Shown here: positions 1-7,165 of the stretch, one piece after another | Position numbering within the stretch: the first letter of the stretch is position 1 | How the letters are laid out: every line of letters starts with the position of its first letter | From: Sediminicoccus sp. KRV36 | GTDB lineage: Bacteria > Pseudomonadota > Alphaproteobacteria > Acetobacterales > Acetobacteraceae | Length of the DNA: 64,000 bases | Direction: 5' to 3' | Assembly: GCF_023243115.1 (NCBI RefSeq) | Contig: NZ_CP085081.1 | Span: 3,989,001-4,053,000 of the forward strand | Position numbers and translations under genes: made by a program | Notes under the pieces: generated by a model | What the model was told of the DNA's origin: nothing | Database searches by the model: none | The model's input: only the letters and a program-made list of their open reading frames with translations

Positions 1-803
1 GCCCCAGCTTCGCCCCTGCCCTGATGCTCCTGGCCGATACATTGGCCGAGGGCGAGCGCCTGGATGCCGCGCGCGAAACCCTGCTGCTGATCAACGAGAA
101 TGACCCGCTTTTCGGCCCCGCGCAGCTGCGCCAGGCAGCCCTGCTGGACCGCCTGGGCCGCGTGGATGAGGCCGAGGCCCTGCTGCGCCGCCTGGCCGAG
201 GCGCTGCCCGGCGTGCCACAGCCCCTCACTCGCCTGGGCGATCTGCAACGCCGGCGCGGCCGCTTCGCCGAGGCGGTGCTGGCCTATGACGGGGCCATCG
301 CGCGCAGCCTGCCGGCACGGCCGAGCGACTGGCCGCTTTTTTACGCGCGCGGCATCTCGCGCGAGCGTTCGGGCAATTGGCCGGGCGCCGAGGAGGATCT
401 GCTGTATGCGCTGACCCTCTCGCCCGAGCAGCCCTTCGTGCTCAACTACCTTGCCTATACCTGGGCCGATATGGGCGTGAACCTGGAGCGCGCGCGGGCC
501 ATGCTGGAAGGTGCGGCGGCGCAGCGCCCGCAGGATGGCAACATCGCCGACAGCCTGGGCTGGGTGCTGTTCCGCATGGGCCTGCTGCCGGCCGCCATCG
601 CGCAGCTGGAACGCGCGGTGGAGCTGGAACCGCGCAACGCCACGATCAACGACCATCTGGGCGATGTCTACTGGGCCGCGGGGCGCGAGGGCGAGGGGCG
701 CTTCCAGTGGCAGCGCGCGCTCACCATGGACCCGGAGCCGGCCGAGGCCGCGCGCATCCAGATGAAGATCGACACCGGCCTGCCCCGGGCCGTGCGGCGC
801 TGA
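1..803 (+). CDS. Tetratricopeptide-repeat protein, 3' part
   Basis: The open frame enters from before base 1 and stops at 803, so only the C-terminal ~267 residues are present. Seen: several 34-residue TPR-like helices, for example the stretch that reads [14 protein letters not shown] and the following [16 protein letters not shown] and [12 protein letters not shown] units. TPR proteins of this type act as protein-protein scaffolds. In alphaproteobacteria a long TPR protein commonly precedes ispE, and here only one base separates the two genes, so they are probably co-transcribed. No enzymatic motif is visible and the partner is unknown. Confidence 0.85.
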   Translation, partial: PSFAPALMLLADTLAEGERLDAARETLLLINENDPLFGPAQLRQAALLDRLGRVDEAEALLRRLAEALPGVPQPLTRLGDLQRRRGRFAEAVLAYDGAIARSLPARPSDWPLFYARGISRERSGNWPGAEEDLLYALTLSPEQPFVLNYLAYTWADMGVNLERARAMLEGAAAQRPQDGNIADSLGWVLFRMGLLPAAIAQLERAVELEPRNATINDHLGDVYWAAGREGEGRFQWQRALTMDPEPAEAARIQMKIDTGLPRAVRR

Positions 804-804
804 C

Positions 805-1656
805 ATGCGCCACATGACGGAGGCCGCGCCGGCCAAGGTGAACCTGTTCCTGCATGTCACCGGCCGGCGCGGCGATGGCTATCATCTGCTGGACAGCCTG
901 GCCGTGTTCGGCCCCGCCGCCGATGCCCTGAGCGCCACGCCAGCCGAGGCGCTGAGCCTGACGCTGGCTGGCCCCTTCGGCGCGACCCTCGCGGCCGAGC
1001 AGGATAATCTCGTGCTGCGCGCAGCCCGCGCCCTGGCCGCCGCGACGGGCCAGGCGCCGGCCGCGGCGCTGCATCTGGAGAAGCATCTGCCGGTGGCTTC
1101 GGGCATTGGTGGCGGCTCAGCCGATGCGGCGGCGGCGCTGCGCCTGCTCAACCGGCTTTGGGGCAGCGGCCTGGATGCCGATGCCCTCGCGCGGATCGCG
1201 GCACCGCTGGGCGCGGATATCCCGGTCTGCATCGCCTCCCGCCCCGCCCGCATGCAGGGCATTGGCGAGGTGATCAGCGCCGCGCCAGCCCTGCCCGAAT
1301 GCGGCTTGCTGCTGGTCAATCCGCGCGTGCCGGTGGCCACACCCGCCGTGTTTCGCGCGCGGCAGGGCGCCTTTTCCACGCCCGCCCCATTGCCGCAGGC
1401 CTGGCCGGATGCGGCCAGCATGGCGGCAGACCTCCTGCGGCTTCACAATGATCTTGAGGCGCCAGCCCTGCTGCTATGCCCCGTGATCGCCGAGGTGCTG
1501 GCCGCCTTGCGCGCAACGCCCGGCTGCCTGCTGGCACGGATGAGCGGCTCCGGCGCCACATGCTTCGGCCTGTTTGCCACTGCGGCCGCGGCCCGTGCCG
1601 CCGCTGAAAACATGCCGCGCGATTGGTGGGCCATCGGCGGCGCGCCCTGCGCTTGA
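805..1656 (+). CDS. ispE: 4-diphosphocytidyl-2-C-methyl-D-erythritol kinase (IspE)
   Basis: Cytoplasmic GHMP-family kinase of the MEP isoprenoid pathway, phosphorylating CDP-methylerythritol at the 2-hydroxyl with ATP. Seen: the N-terminal substrate motif [18 protein letters not shown], the GHMP glycine-rich phosphate loop [16 protein letters not shown] near residue 95, and the C-terminal motif [12 protein letters not shown]. At 283 residues it has the usual family length. A second in-frame ATG lies three codons downstream (814) and could be the true start. It follows the TPR gene by one base. Confidence 0.95.
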   Translation: MRHMTEAAPAKVNLFLHVTGRRGDGYHLLDSLAVFGPAADALSATPAEALSLTLAGPFGATLAAEQDNLVLRAARALAAATGQAPAAALHLEKHLPVASGIGGGSADAAAALRLLNRLWGSGLDADALARIAAPLGADIPVCIASRPARMQGIGEVISAAPALPECGLLLVNPRVPVATPAVFRARQGAFSTPAPLPQAWPDAASMAADLLRLHNDLEAPALLLCPVIAEVLAALRATPGCLLARMSGSGATCFGLFATAAAARAAAENMPRDWWAIGGAPCA

Positions 1657-1706
1657 CGGGCTGCCCGCTTCAGCCTCAGCCTTCGCGCAACCCGAAGGAG
1701 CCTGCC

Positions 1707-2744
1707 ATGATCCTCGCATCCCGCCGCACCCTCCTCACCGCCGCTGCGCTCTGCGCCCCATGGGTGACCAGCCGCGCGCAATCCGCCGGCACGCTGACCG
1801 TGGTGCTCAACCAGGGCCTGCTGGCACGGCTCTGGATTGACGAGTTGCACCCGGTGTTCGAGCGCGAGACCGGGGCGCGGCTGAATGTGCAGCAATCGGT
1901 CACGGGCAATATGCTCGGCATGCTGCGCACCCAGCGCGACAATCCGCCCGACCTCATGCAGTTCTCGGAAGCGGGTGTCTTCTCCGCCGCGCAGGCCGGA
2001 TTGCTGCGCGCGCACAACCCCGCGAACATCCCCAACTGGGCGAGCCTGCGCGATGCCTTCAAGCTGGCCGACAACTACTCGGCCGGCGTCATTGATGCCG
2101 TGCACACGCTCTATTTCAACACGCGCGCCCAGACGACGCAGCCCACTTCCTGGGCGCAGCTCTGGGACGCTTCCTCGCGCCGGCGCGTGGCCATTCCGCC
2201 CATCACCTGGAACAGCGGCGTCCGGATGGTGACGACGGCGGCGCAGATCGCCACCGGCAAACCCTTCGCCGAAGCGCAGCGCGACCTTGATGCCGGGATC
2301 CGGCACCTCGCCCGCCTCAAGGAGAACGGCGCCATCGCCTATACCAGCGCGCCACAGGCCATCCAGATGCTGCAATCGGGCCAGGTCCCGCTGGTGCCCT
2401 TCTATGGCATCTTCATCAACCCGATCATCGAGCAGGGTGCGCCCATCAAGCCCGCCGTGCCGCTCGCCGAGGGCATTCATGGCGAGATCGTCGGCCTCAA
2501 CATGCCGGTCAACGCGAAGAATGTGGAACTGGCCGAGCGCTATGTGAACATGAGCCTCTCGCGCGAGTTCCAGAGCAAGATTGACAGCGTGCTGCACGCC
2601 CGCGCCGCCAACAAGGACGTGAATCCCTCGCCGCGCACGATCGAGCTGCTCGGCCCGGCGGAGAACATCCTCTATGCTGATTGGCGCTTCCTCTCCGAGC
2701 AGCGCGCGCGGCTGACCGATGCCTGGAACAACGTGTTCGGCTGA
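1707..2744 (+). CDS. ABC transporter periplasmic solute-binding protein (PotD-like)
   Basis: First gene of an importer operon. The start at 1707 is preceded by the ribosome-binding sequence GAAGGAG at 1694-1700; an upstream in-frame ATG at 1623 would overlap ispE and lacks a signal peptide. The N-terminus reads RRTLLTAAALCAPW, a twin-arginine-like signal, with cleavage likely after SRAQ. The body resembles type 2 periplasmic binding proteins of the polyamine/iron class, with TLTVVLNQGLLARLWIDEL as first strand. The ligand cannot be read from sequence. Because nitrile hydratase-like genes follow in the same operon, a nitrile, amide or thiocyanate-related compound is an inference worth testing. 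The stop overlaps the next start (TGATG). Confidence 0.85.
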   Translation: MILASRRTLLTAAALCAPWVTSRAQSAGTLTVVLNQGLLARLWIDELHPVFERETGARLNVQQSVTGNMLGMLRTQRDNPPDLMQFSEAGVFSAAQAGLLRAHNPANIPNWASLRDAFKLADNYSAGVIDAVHTLYFNTRAQTTQPTSWAQLWDASSRRRVAIPPITWNSGVRMVTTAAQIATGKPFAEAQRDLDAGIRHLARLKENGAIAYTSAPQAIQMLQSGQVPLVPFYGIFINPIIEQGAPIKPAVPLAEGIHGEIVGLNMPVNAKNVELAERYVNMSLSREFQSKIDSVLHARAANKDVNPSPRTIELLGPAENILYADWRFLSEQRARLTDAWNNVFG

Positions 2745-3604
2745 TGCAGGGGGCTTCCCCACGCCTCACCGGGCTCCTGCTGCTCGCGCCGGCACTGATC
2801 TTCCTCGCGGTCTTCTACCTGGTGCCGCTGGGCAGCATGGTCGAGGAAAGCCTGCGCTCCTCGGCAGCCGATCTCGACCCACGGCCCGGGCTGAGCCTCT
2901 CTCAGTTCGAGCGTGTCTGGGGCTCGGGCCGGTCCTGGCGGGCGCTGGAGCGGACGGTGCGGATGTCGGCCATCTCGACGCTGCTCACGCTGCTGATCGC
3001 CTATCCGATCGCGCTGTTCCTGTTCCAGGTTCGGCCGCTGTGGCGCACCGCGATCCTGATCACCGTCTTCGTCTCGCTCGCGTCCAGCCTCATCGTGCGC
3101 AACTACGGCTGGCTGGTGACGCTGGCCGATGCGGGGCCGGTCAACCAGCTTCTGCTGGCGCTCGGCCTGACGGAGGAGCCGCTGCGCCTCGTCTATAGCG
3201 AGGGTGCGACCATCGTGGCGCTGGTGCATTACGCCCTGCCCTTCATGATCCTGCCCATCTATGGCGCGCTGACCCGCATTCCGCCCTCCTATATCGAGGC
3301 CGCGCAATCGCTGGGGGCGGGGCCATGGCGCGCCCTTTTCGGAACCGTGCTGCCGCTTTCCATGCCGGGCATCTTCGGCGGCACCACGCTGAGCTTCGCC
3401 ATCTGCATGAGCGCCTTCGTCACACCGCTGATGCTGGGTTCACCGGCCACGGCGATGATCAGCCAGGTGGCCGCGGAGCAATTCCTCATTCAGCTGAACT
3501 TCCCCTTCGGCTCGGCGATGATCGTGGCGCTGACCCTCGTCACCTTCGGCATCCTGCTGGCCTATACGCTGATCATCCGCATGCTGTTCCGCCACCATGC
3601 CTGA
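2744..3604 (+). CDS. ABC transporter permease, PotB/PotH type
   Basis: Inner-membrane permease of about 286 residues with six hydrophobic segments, beginning GLLLLAPALIFLAVFYLVPLG. The binding-protein-dependent transport EAA loop is visible near YIEAAQSLGAGPWRALFGTVLPLS, which contacts the ATPase. The start at 2744 shares one base with the stop of the binding-protein gene (TGATG), indicating translational coupling. The 3' end overlaps the second permease by eight bases. Confidence 0.92.
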   Translation: MQGASPRLTGLLLLAPALIFLAVFYLVPLGSMVEESLRSSAADLDPRPGLSLSQFERVWGSGRSWRALERTVRMSAISTLLTLLIAYPIALFLFQVRPLWRTAILITVFVSLASSLIVRNYGWLVTLADAGPVNQLLLALGLTEEPLRLVYSEGATIVALVHYALPFMILPIYGALTRIPPSYIEAAQSLGAGPWRALFGTVLPLSMPGIFGGTTLSFAICMSAFVTPLMLGSPATAMISQVAAEQFLIQLNFPFGSAMIVALTLVTFGILLAYTLIIRMLFRHHA

Positions 3605-4397
3605 CGCGAAGGGCTTCCGCGCCGTGGTGGCGCTGCTGGCCACACTGGGCCTGGCCTTCCTGGTCTTTCCCGTGATCTTCACCGGCGTCGTCGCCTTTGG
3701 CGGCTCCATCTTCATCGAATTTCCGCCGCAGAGTTTCTCGTTGCGCTGGTTCGAGAATATCGGGCGCATCAACCGCATCTGGGACGCGACGCTGACGAGC
3801 CTGTATATCGGCCTGCTCACCGCGGCCATCGCCACCGCCATGGGGGCCGCCGCGGCGCTGGCGCTGGTGCGCAGCCCCCTGCCGGCCAAGGCCGTGCTGA
3901 CCTCCCTGCTGCTCTCGCCCATCGCGCTGCCCATCGTCGCCATCGGCATCGCGCTCATCCAGTTCTTCATCCTGCTGGGGGTCGCCTTCACCTGGTGGAG
4001 CCTGGTCATCGGCCATGTGGTGCTGGTGGTGGCCTATCCCGTGCGGACGGTGGCCGCGGCCCTCACCCTCTCCAACCCCGCGCTGGAGGAGGCCGCGGGT
4101 TCGCTCGGCGCCTCGCCCTGGCAGGTTTTCCGCACGGTGACGCTGCCGCAGATGGCACCAGGCCTGGTCAGTGGCTTCCTCTTCGCTTTCCTCATCAGCT
4201 TCGACAACTACCCGATCAGCGTGTTCCTCGTGCGCGGCGATCTGACCACGCTGCCGATCGAGCTGTTCAACTACATCAGCCAGAATCTGGACCCGACGCC
4301 GGCTGCCTTCTCCTCCGCCTATGTCGCCATCATCGCGACGCTGATCCTGCTGGCCGAGCGGCGCTGGCGGATCATCTCCCTCTCCATCCCCCGCTGA
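3597..4397 (+). CDS. ABC transporter permease, PotC/PotI type
   Basis: Second inner-membrane subunit, 266 residues, six predicted membrane spans beginning VVALLATLGLAFLVFPVIF. The EAA loop is EEAAGSLGASPWQVFRTVTL. It overlaps the first permease by eight bases and is followed by the ATPase gene after nine bases containing GAGG. Pairing of two dissimilar permeases is typical of polyamine/opine/Fe-type importers. Confidence 0.92.
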   Translation: MPDAKGFRAVVALLATLGLAFLVFPVIFTGVVAFGGSIFIEFPPQSFSLRWFENIGRINRIWDATLTSLYIGLLTAAIATAMGAAAALALVRSPLPAKAVLTSLLLSPIALPIVAIGIALIQFFILLGVAFTWWSLVIGHVVLVVAYPVRTVAAALTLSNPALEEAAGSLGASPWQVFRTVTLPQMAPGLVSGFLFAFLISFDNYPISVFLVRGDLTTLPIELFNYISQNLDPTPAAFSSAYVAIIATLILLAERRWRIISLSIPR

Positions 4398-4406
4398 GGA
4401 GCGCGC

Positions 4407-5468
4407 ATGGCCCGGCTTGAGCTCGATCGCGTTGCGGTGACATTGGGCGGCAATCGCGTGCTGCACGGCGTCAGCCTGGATGTGGCGGATGGCGAATGCG
4501 TGGCGCTGCTGGGACCCTCGGGCTGCGGCAAGACGACCACCCTGCGCGCCATCGCGGGCTTCACGCCGGTGGCCTCGGGCGAAATCCGCATCGCCGGGCA
4601 TTCCGTGCTGGGGCTGCCGCCGCACAAGCGCAATCTGGGCCTGGTGTTCCAGGACTACGCGCTGTTTCCGCACATGAATGTCGCGCAGAATATCGGCTAT
4701 GGCCTGCGCATGCGCGGCGTGGATCGCGGCACCATTGCCAAGCGGGTCGAGGAAGCACTGAGCCTGGTGCGCCTGGACGAGATGGCTGAGCGCTTTCCCG
4801 CACGGCTCTCCGGCGGGCAGCGCCAGCGCGTGGCACTCGCCCGCGCGCTGGTGATCAAGCCGGATATCCTGCTGCTGGACGAACCCCTGGGCGCCCTGGA
4901 CCGCAAGCTGCGCGATGCGATGCAGGTGGAACTCAAACGCATCCATCGCGAGGTGGGGGTCACCACCATCATCGTGACGCATGACCAGGAGGAGGCGCTG
5001 TCCCTTGCGGACCGCGTCGCCGTCATGTTCGCGGGCGATATCCGCGAGGTGGACAAGCCGGCCCAACTCTATGCCCGCCCGCGCAGCCGCGCGGTCATGG
5101 ATTTCCTCGGCGAAGCGAATTTCCTGCCCGCCGACGTGACGGCGGAAGCCCTGCTTCGCCTGCCTGGCGGCGCCCTGCTTGGCCTGCCGGATGGCACCGC
5201 CACCACGCCGCGCCCCATGCGCATCGGCATCCGCCCGGAGCATATGCTGATCCTGGCCGAAGCCGGCTCCGGCAGCATTCCGGCGCGGGTGCTGGAAATC
5301 GTCTATAAGGGCGCGCATGCCGCACTCTATGCGCAAGGGCCGGAGGGACTGTCGCTCTCGGCCAGCCTGCCCGCCGGCGATCTGGCGGCGCCGCCGGTGA
5401 TCGGTGACACTGTGCATCTGCGCCCCGATCCGGCGCGAATGATCCTGTTCGAGGAGAATGCGCCATGA
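4407..5468 (+). CDS. ABC transporter ATP-binding protein, PotA type
   Basis: Cytoplasmic ATPase energising the importer, 353 residues. Seen: Walker A GPSGCGKTT around residues 35-43, Q-loop in VFQDYALFPHM, signature [15 protein letters not shown], Walker B ILLLDEPLGALD, and switch histidine in TIIVTHDQEEA. A C-terminal TOBE-like region carries GIRPEHM. The last four bases (ATGA, 5465-5468) are shared with the start of the first hydratase gene, which places importer and enzyme on one transcript. Confidence 0.95.
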   Translation: MARLELDRVAVTLGGNRVLHGVSLDVADGECVALLGPSGCGKTTTLRAIAGFTPVASGEIRIAGHSVLGLPPHKRNLGLVFQDYALFPHMNVAQNIGYGLRMRGVDRGTIAKRVEEALSLVRLDEMAERFPARLSGGQRQRVALARALVIKPDILLLDEPLGALDRKLRDAMQVELKRIHREVGVTTIIVTHDQEEALSLADRVAVMFAGDIREVDKPAQLYARPRSRAVMDFLGEANFLPADVTAEALLRLPGGALLGLPDGTATTPRPMRIGIRPEHMLILAEAGSGSIPARVLEIVYKGAHAALYAQGPEGLSLSASLPAGDLAAPPVIGDTVHLRPDPARMILFEENAP

Positions 5469-5788
5469 CCAGCGAACGCGCCATGCACGATATTGGCGGC
5501 CTTGATCTCGGCCCGATTGACCGCAGTGAGCACCCGCGCACGCTCTACGAATTGCGCGTCGATGCCATCCTCATGCTGCTCACCAGCCCTGGCTGCGGCG
5601 CCTTCAAGGTGGATGCGCTGCGCCGCGCCATCGAGGAATTCTCCCAGGATGACTATGACCACCTGCCCTATTACGACCGCTGGCTGCAGGCGCTGACCAA
5701 CCTGCTGGTCGAGCAGCAGGTGCTGAACCGCGCCGAGATTGACGCCCGCGTGGCAATGATCACGGAGGAACTCGCCCATGAGCATTGA
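5465..5788 (+). CDS. Nitrile hydratase beta subunit N-terminal half / thiocyanate hydrolase beta-like subunit
   Basis: A 107-residue protein corresponding to the helical N-terminal half of nitrile hydratase beta. Seen: the entry motif MHDIGG followed by LGPI, and the segment YYDRWLQALTNLLVEQQVL, equivalent to the family's YYxxWLxALExLLVExGVL. The SH3-like C-terminal half is encoded by the next gene, so the beta chain is split. Known: thiocyanate hydrolase has the same three-chain plan with separate N-half, C-half and alpha-like chains. Alternative: a P14K-type activator, which shares this fold, but the N-terminal GG motif fits a structural subunit better. It overlaps the ATPase gene by 4 bases and the next gene by 11. 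Confidence 0.8.
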   Translation: MTSERAMHDIGGLDLGPIDRSEHPRTLYELRVDAILMLLTSPGCGAFKVDALRRAIEEFSQDDYDHLPYYDRWLQALTNLLVEQQVLNRAEIDARVAMITEELAHEH

Positions 5789-6068
5789 GCAGCGCTTCCA
5801 GCCCGGTGCGCGGGTGCGCGTGGCAAGCCGCAAGCCGCAGGGCCATTGCCGCACGCCCTTTTATCTGCGTGGCCATCGTGGCGTGGTGCAGGCCTGTGCC
5901 GGCCGCTTCCATGACCCGACGCAACTGGCGCAACACCGGCCCGGCCTGCCCAAGCTGATCCTCTATCGCGTTCGCTTCGCGCATCTCGGCCCGGATGGCC
6001 AGGAAACGCAGGATGAGATCGAAGCCGACATTTACGAAGACTGGCTGGAAAGCGAGGCCGCCGCATGA
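5778..6068 (+). CDS. Nitrile hydratase beta subunit C-terminal half / thiocyanate hydrolase alpha-like subunit
   Basis: A 96-residue SH3-like barrel domain. Seen: FQPGARVRV then GHCRTPFYLRGHRGVV, the arginine-rich stretch whose arginines in the family contact the oxidised cysteines of the metal centre, then LYRVRF and the terminal DIYEDWLES, equivalent to the DLWExYLE ending of beta subunits. The protein lacks the whole N-terminal half, supplied in trans by the preceding gene. It starts inside that gene (11-base overlap) and its stop overlaps the next start (ATGA at 6065-6068). Hydratase versus hydrolase activity is not decided by sequence alone. Confidence 0.85.
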   Translation: MSIEQRFQPGARVRVASRKPQGHCRTPFYLRGHRGVVQACAGRFHDPTQLAQHRPGLPKLILYRVRFAHLGPDGQETQDEIEADIYEDWLESEAAA

Positions 6069-6712
6069 GCACGCCGCATGACCATCATGACCACGATCAC
6101 GACCATGACCACGCACCGATCGAGGAGCATGACGCCCACCCCGGCCCCTTCCAGATTCTTGAACGCGCCGTGCGCGAACTGCTCATCGAGAAGGGCGTCC
6201 TGACGGCCGAGCAGATCACCCGGCAGATCGAGCTCCAGGAAGGCCGCACGCCGGAGCTGGGTGCCAGCGTCATCGCCAAGGCCTGGACCGATCCGGAATT
6301 CCACGCCGCGTTGAAGCACGACGCCCGCGCTGCCGTGGCGAAGCTCGGCATCACCATCCCCGATGCGCCCGAACTCATCGCGCTGGAGAATGAGGAAGGG
6401 CTGCACCACGTCATCGCCTGCACGCTCTGCTCCTGCTATCCGCGCATGCTGCTCGGCGTGCCGCCCGCCTGGTACAAGAGCAAGGCCTATCGCGCGCGCG
6501 TCGTGCTGGACCCGCGCGGCGTGCTCGCGGAATTCGGGCTGACTTTGCCGGAGGAGACGCGCATCCGCGTCGTGGATAGCACGGCCGATCTGCGCTACCT
6601 GGTCATTCCGCGCCGCCCTGCCGGCACGGAAGGCTGGGACGAGGCGCGGCTCGCTGCCCTGGTGACGCGGGATTCCATGATCGGCACCGCTGTTGCGCTG
6701 CCGCCCGAATAG
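6065..6712 (+). CDS. Cobalt-type nitrile hydratase alpha / thiocyanate hydrolase gamma-like subunit with His-rich N-terminus
   Basis: Catalytic chain of 215 residues. The metal-binding motif CTLCSC lies at residues 119-124 (Cys119, Cys122, Ser123, Cys124). The Thr after the first Cys is the signature of non-corrin cobalt rather than iron enzymes. The motif is followed by YPR, where nitrile hydratases normally have a Trp; from memory, thiocyanate hydrolase gamma also has Arg at this place, which favours an anionic substrate. The PPAWYKS segment is conserved. Odd: the first 25 residues hold ten histidines alternating with aspartates (HDHHDHDHDHDH), suggesting metal binding, perhaps cobalt capture. 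No separate activator or cobalt permease gene is nearby. Confidence 0.9.
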   Translation: MSTPHDHHDHDHDHDHAPIEEHDAHPGPFQILERAVRELLIEKGVLTAEQITRQIELQEGRTPELGASVIAKAWTDPEFHAALKHDARAAVAKLGITIPDAPELIALENEEGLHHVIACTLCSCYPRMLLGVPPAWYKSKAYRARVVLDPRGVLAEFGLTLPEETRIRVVDSTADLRYLVIPRRPAGTEGWDEARLAALVTRDSMIGTAVALPPE

Positions 6713-6715
6713 GGC

Positions 6716-7141
6716 TCAGCCCACCGGTGCGCCGATCGCTTCCAGCGCATGGCGCGCCACCTCCATATCCTCGGAGTAATGGCCGCCGCTGATGCCGATT
6801 GCGCCGATCATCTGCCCCTCCTCCATCACCGGATAGCCGCCGCCGAAGATGATCAGGCGCGGGGTATGGGTGATGCCATGCAGCAAGGGCGGATCATTCT
6901 TGATGAAATCCCACCAGACATGGGTGGGAATGCCAAAGGACGTCGCCGTCCAGGCCTTGTCCTGCGCGATCTGCACCGTCAGGTGGCCAGCGCCATCCAT
7001 GCTGTGAAAGCCCTTCAACTGCCCCGCCTCATTCACGATGGCGATGGACATGGCCTTGTCCATCTCGCGCGATTTCTCGATGGCGGCGGCGATCAGCTTC
7101 TGCGCCGTCTCGGCATCCATGCTGCGCTTGATGATGCTCAT
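6716..7141 (-). CDS. GlcG/HbpS family haem- or cofactor-binding protein
   Basis: A 141-residue single-domain protein. Seen: the family's central pattern AIVNEAGQLKGFHSMDGA and the C-terminal glycine-rich loop FGGGYPV with GAIGISGGHYSEDMEVA. Members include GlcG of glycolate operons and haem-binding HbpS; the biochemical role is generally unclear. The start at 7141 has GAGGAG just upstream. It lies 24 bases after the flavin oxidoreductase gene on the same strand and is probably co-transcribed with it. It converges on the hydratase operon with only three bases between stops. Confidence 0.85.
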   Translation of the reverse strand: MSIIKRSMDAETAQKLIAAAIEKSREMDKAMSIAIVNEAGQLKGFHSMDGAGHLTVQIAQDKAWTATSFGIPTHVWWDFIKNDPPLLHGITHTPRLIIFGGGYPVMEEGQMIGAIGISGGHYSEDMEVARHALEAIGAPVG

Positions 7142-7165
7142 GTGGCTCTCCTCGGGGTGGGGTGA

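Noticed and set aside
3573-5417. A 614-codon open frame on the minus strand, antisense to the ABC permease and ATPase genes
   Set aside because: It is rich in Arg, His, Gln and Gly without domain motifs, and lies opposite genes with complete ABC signatures. It is a product of high GC.
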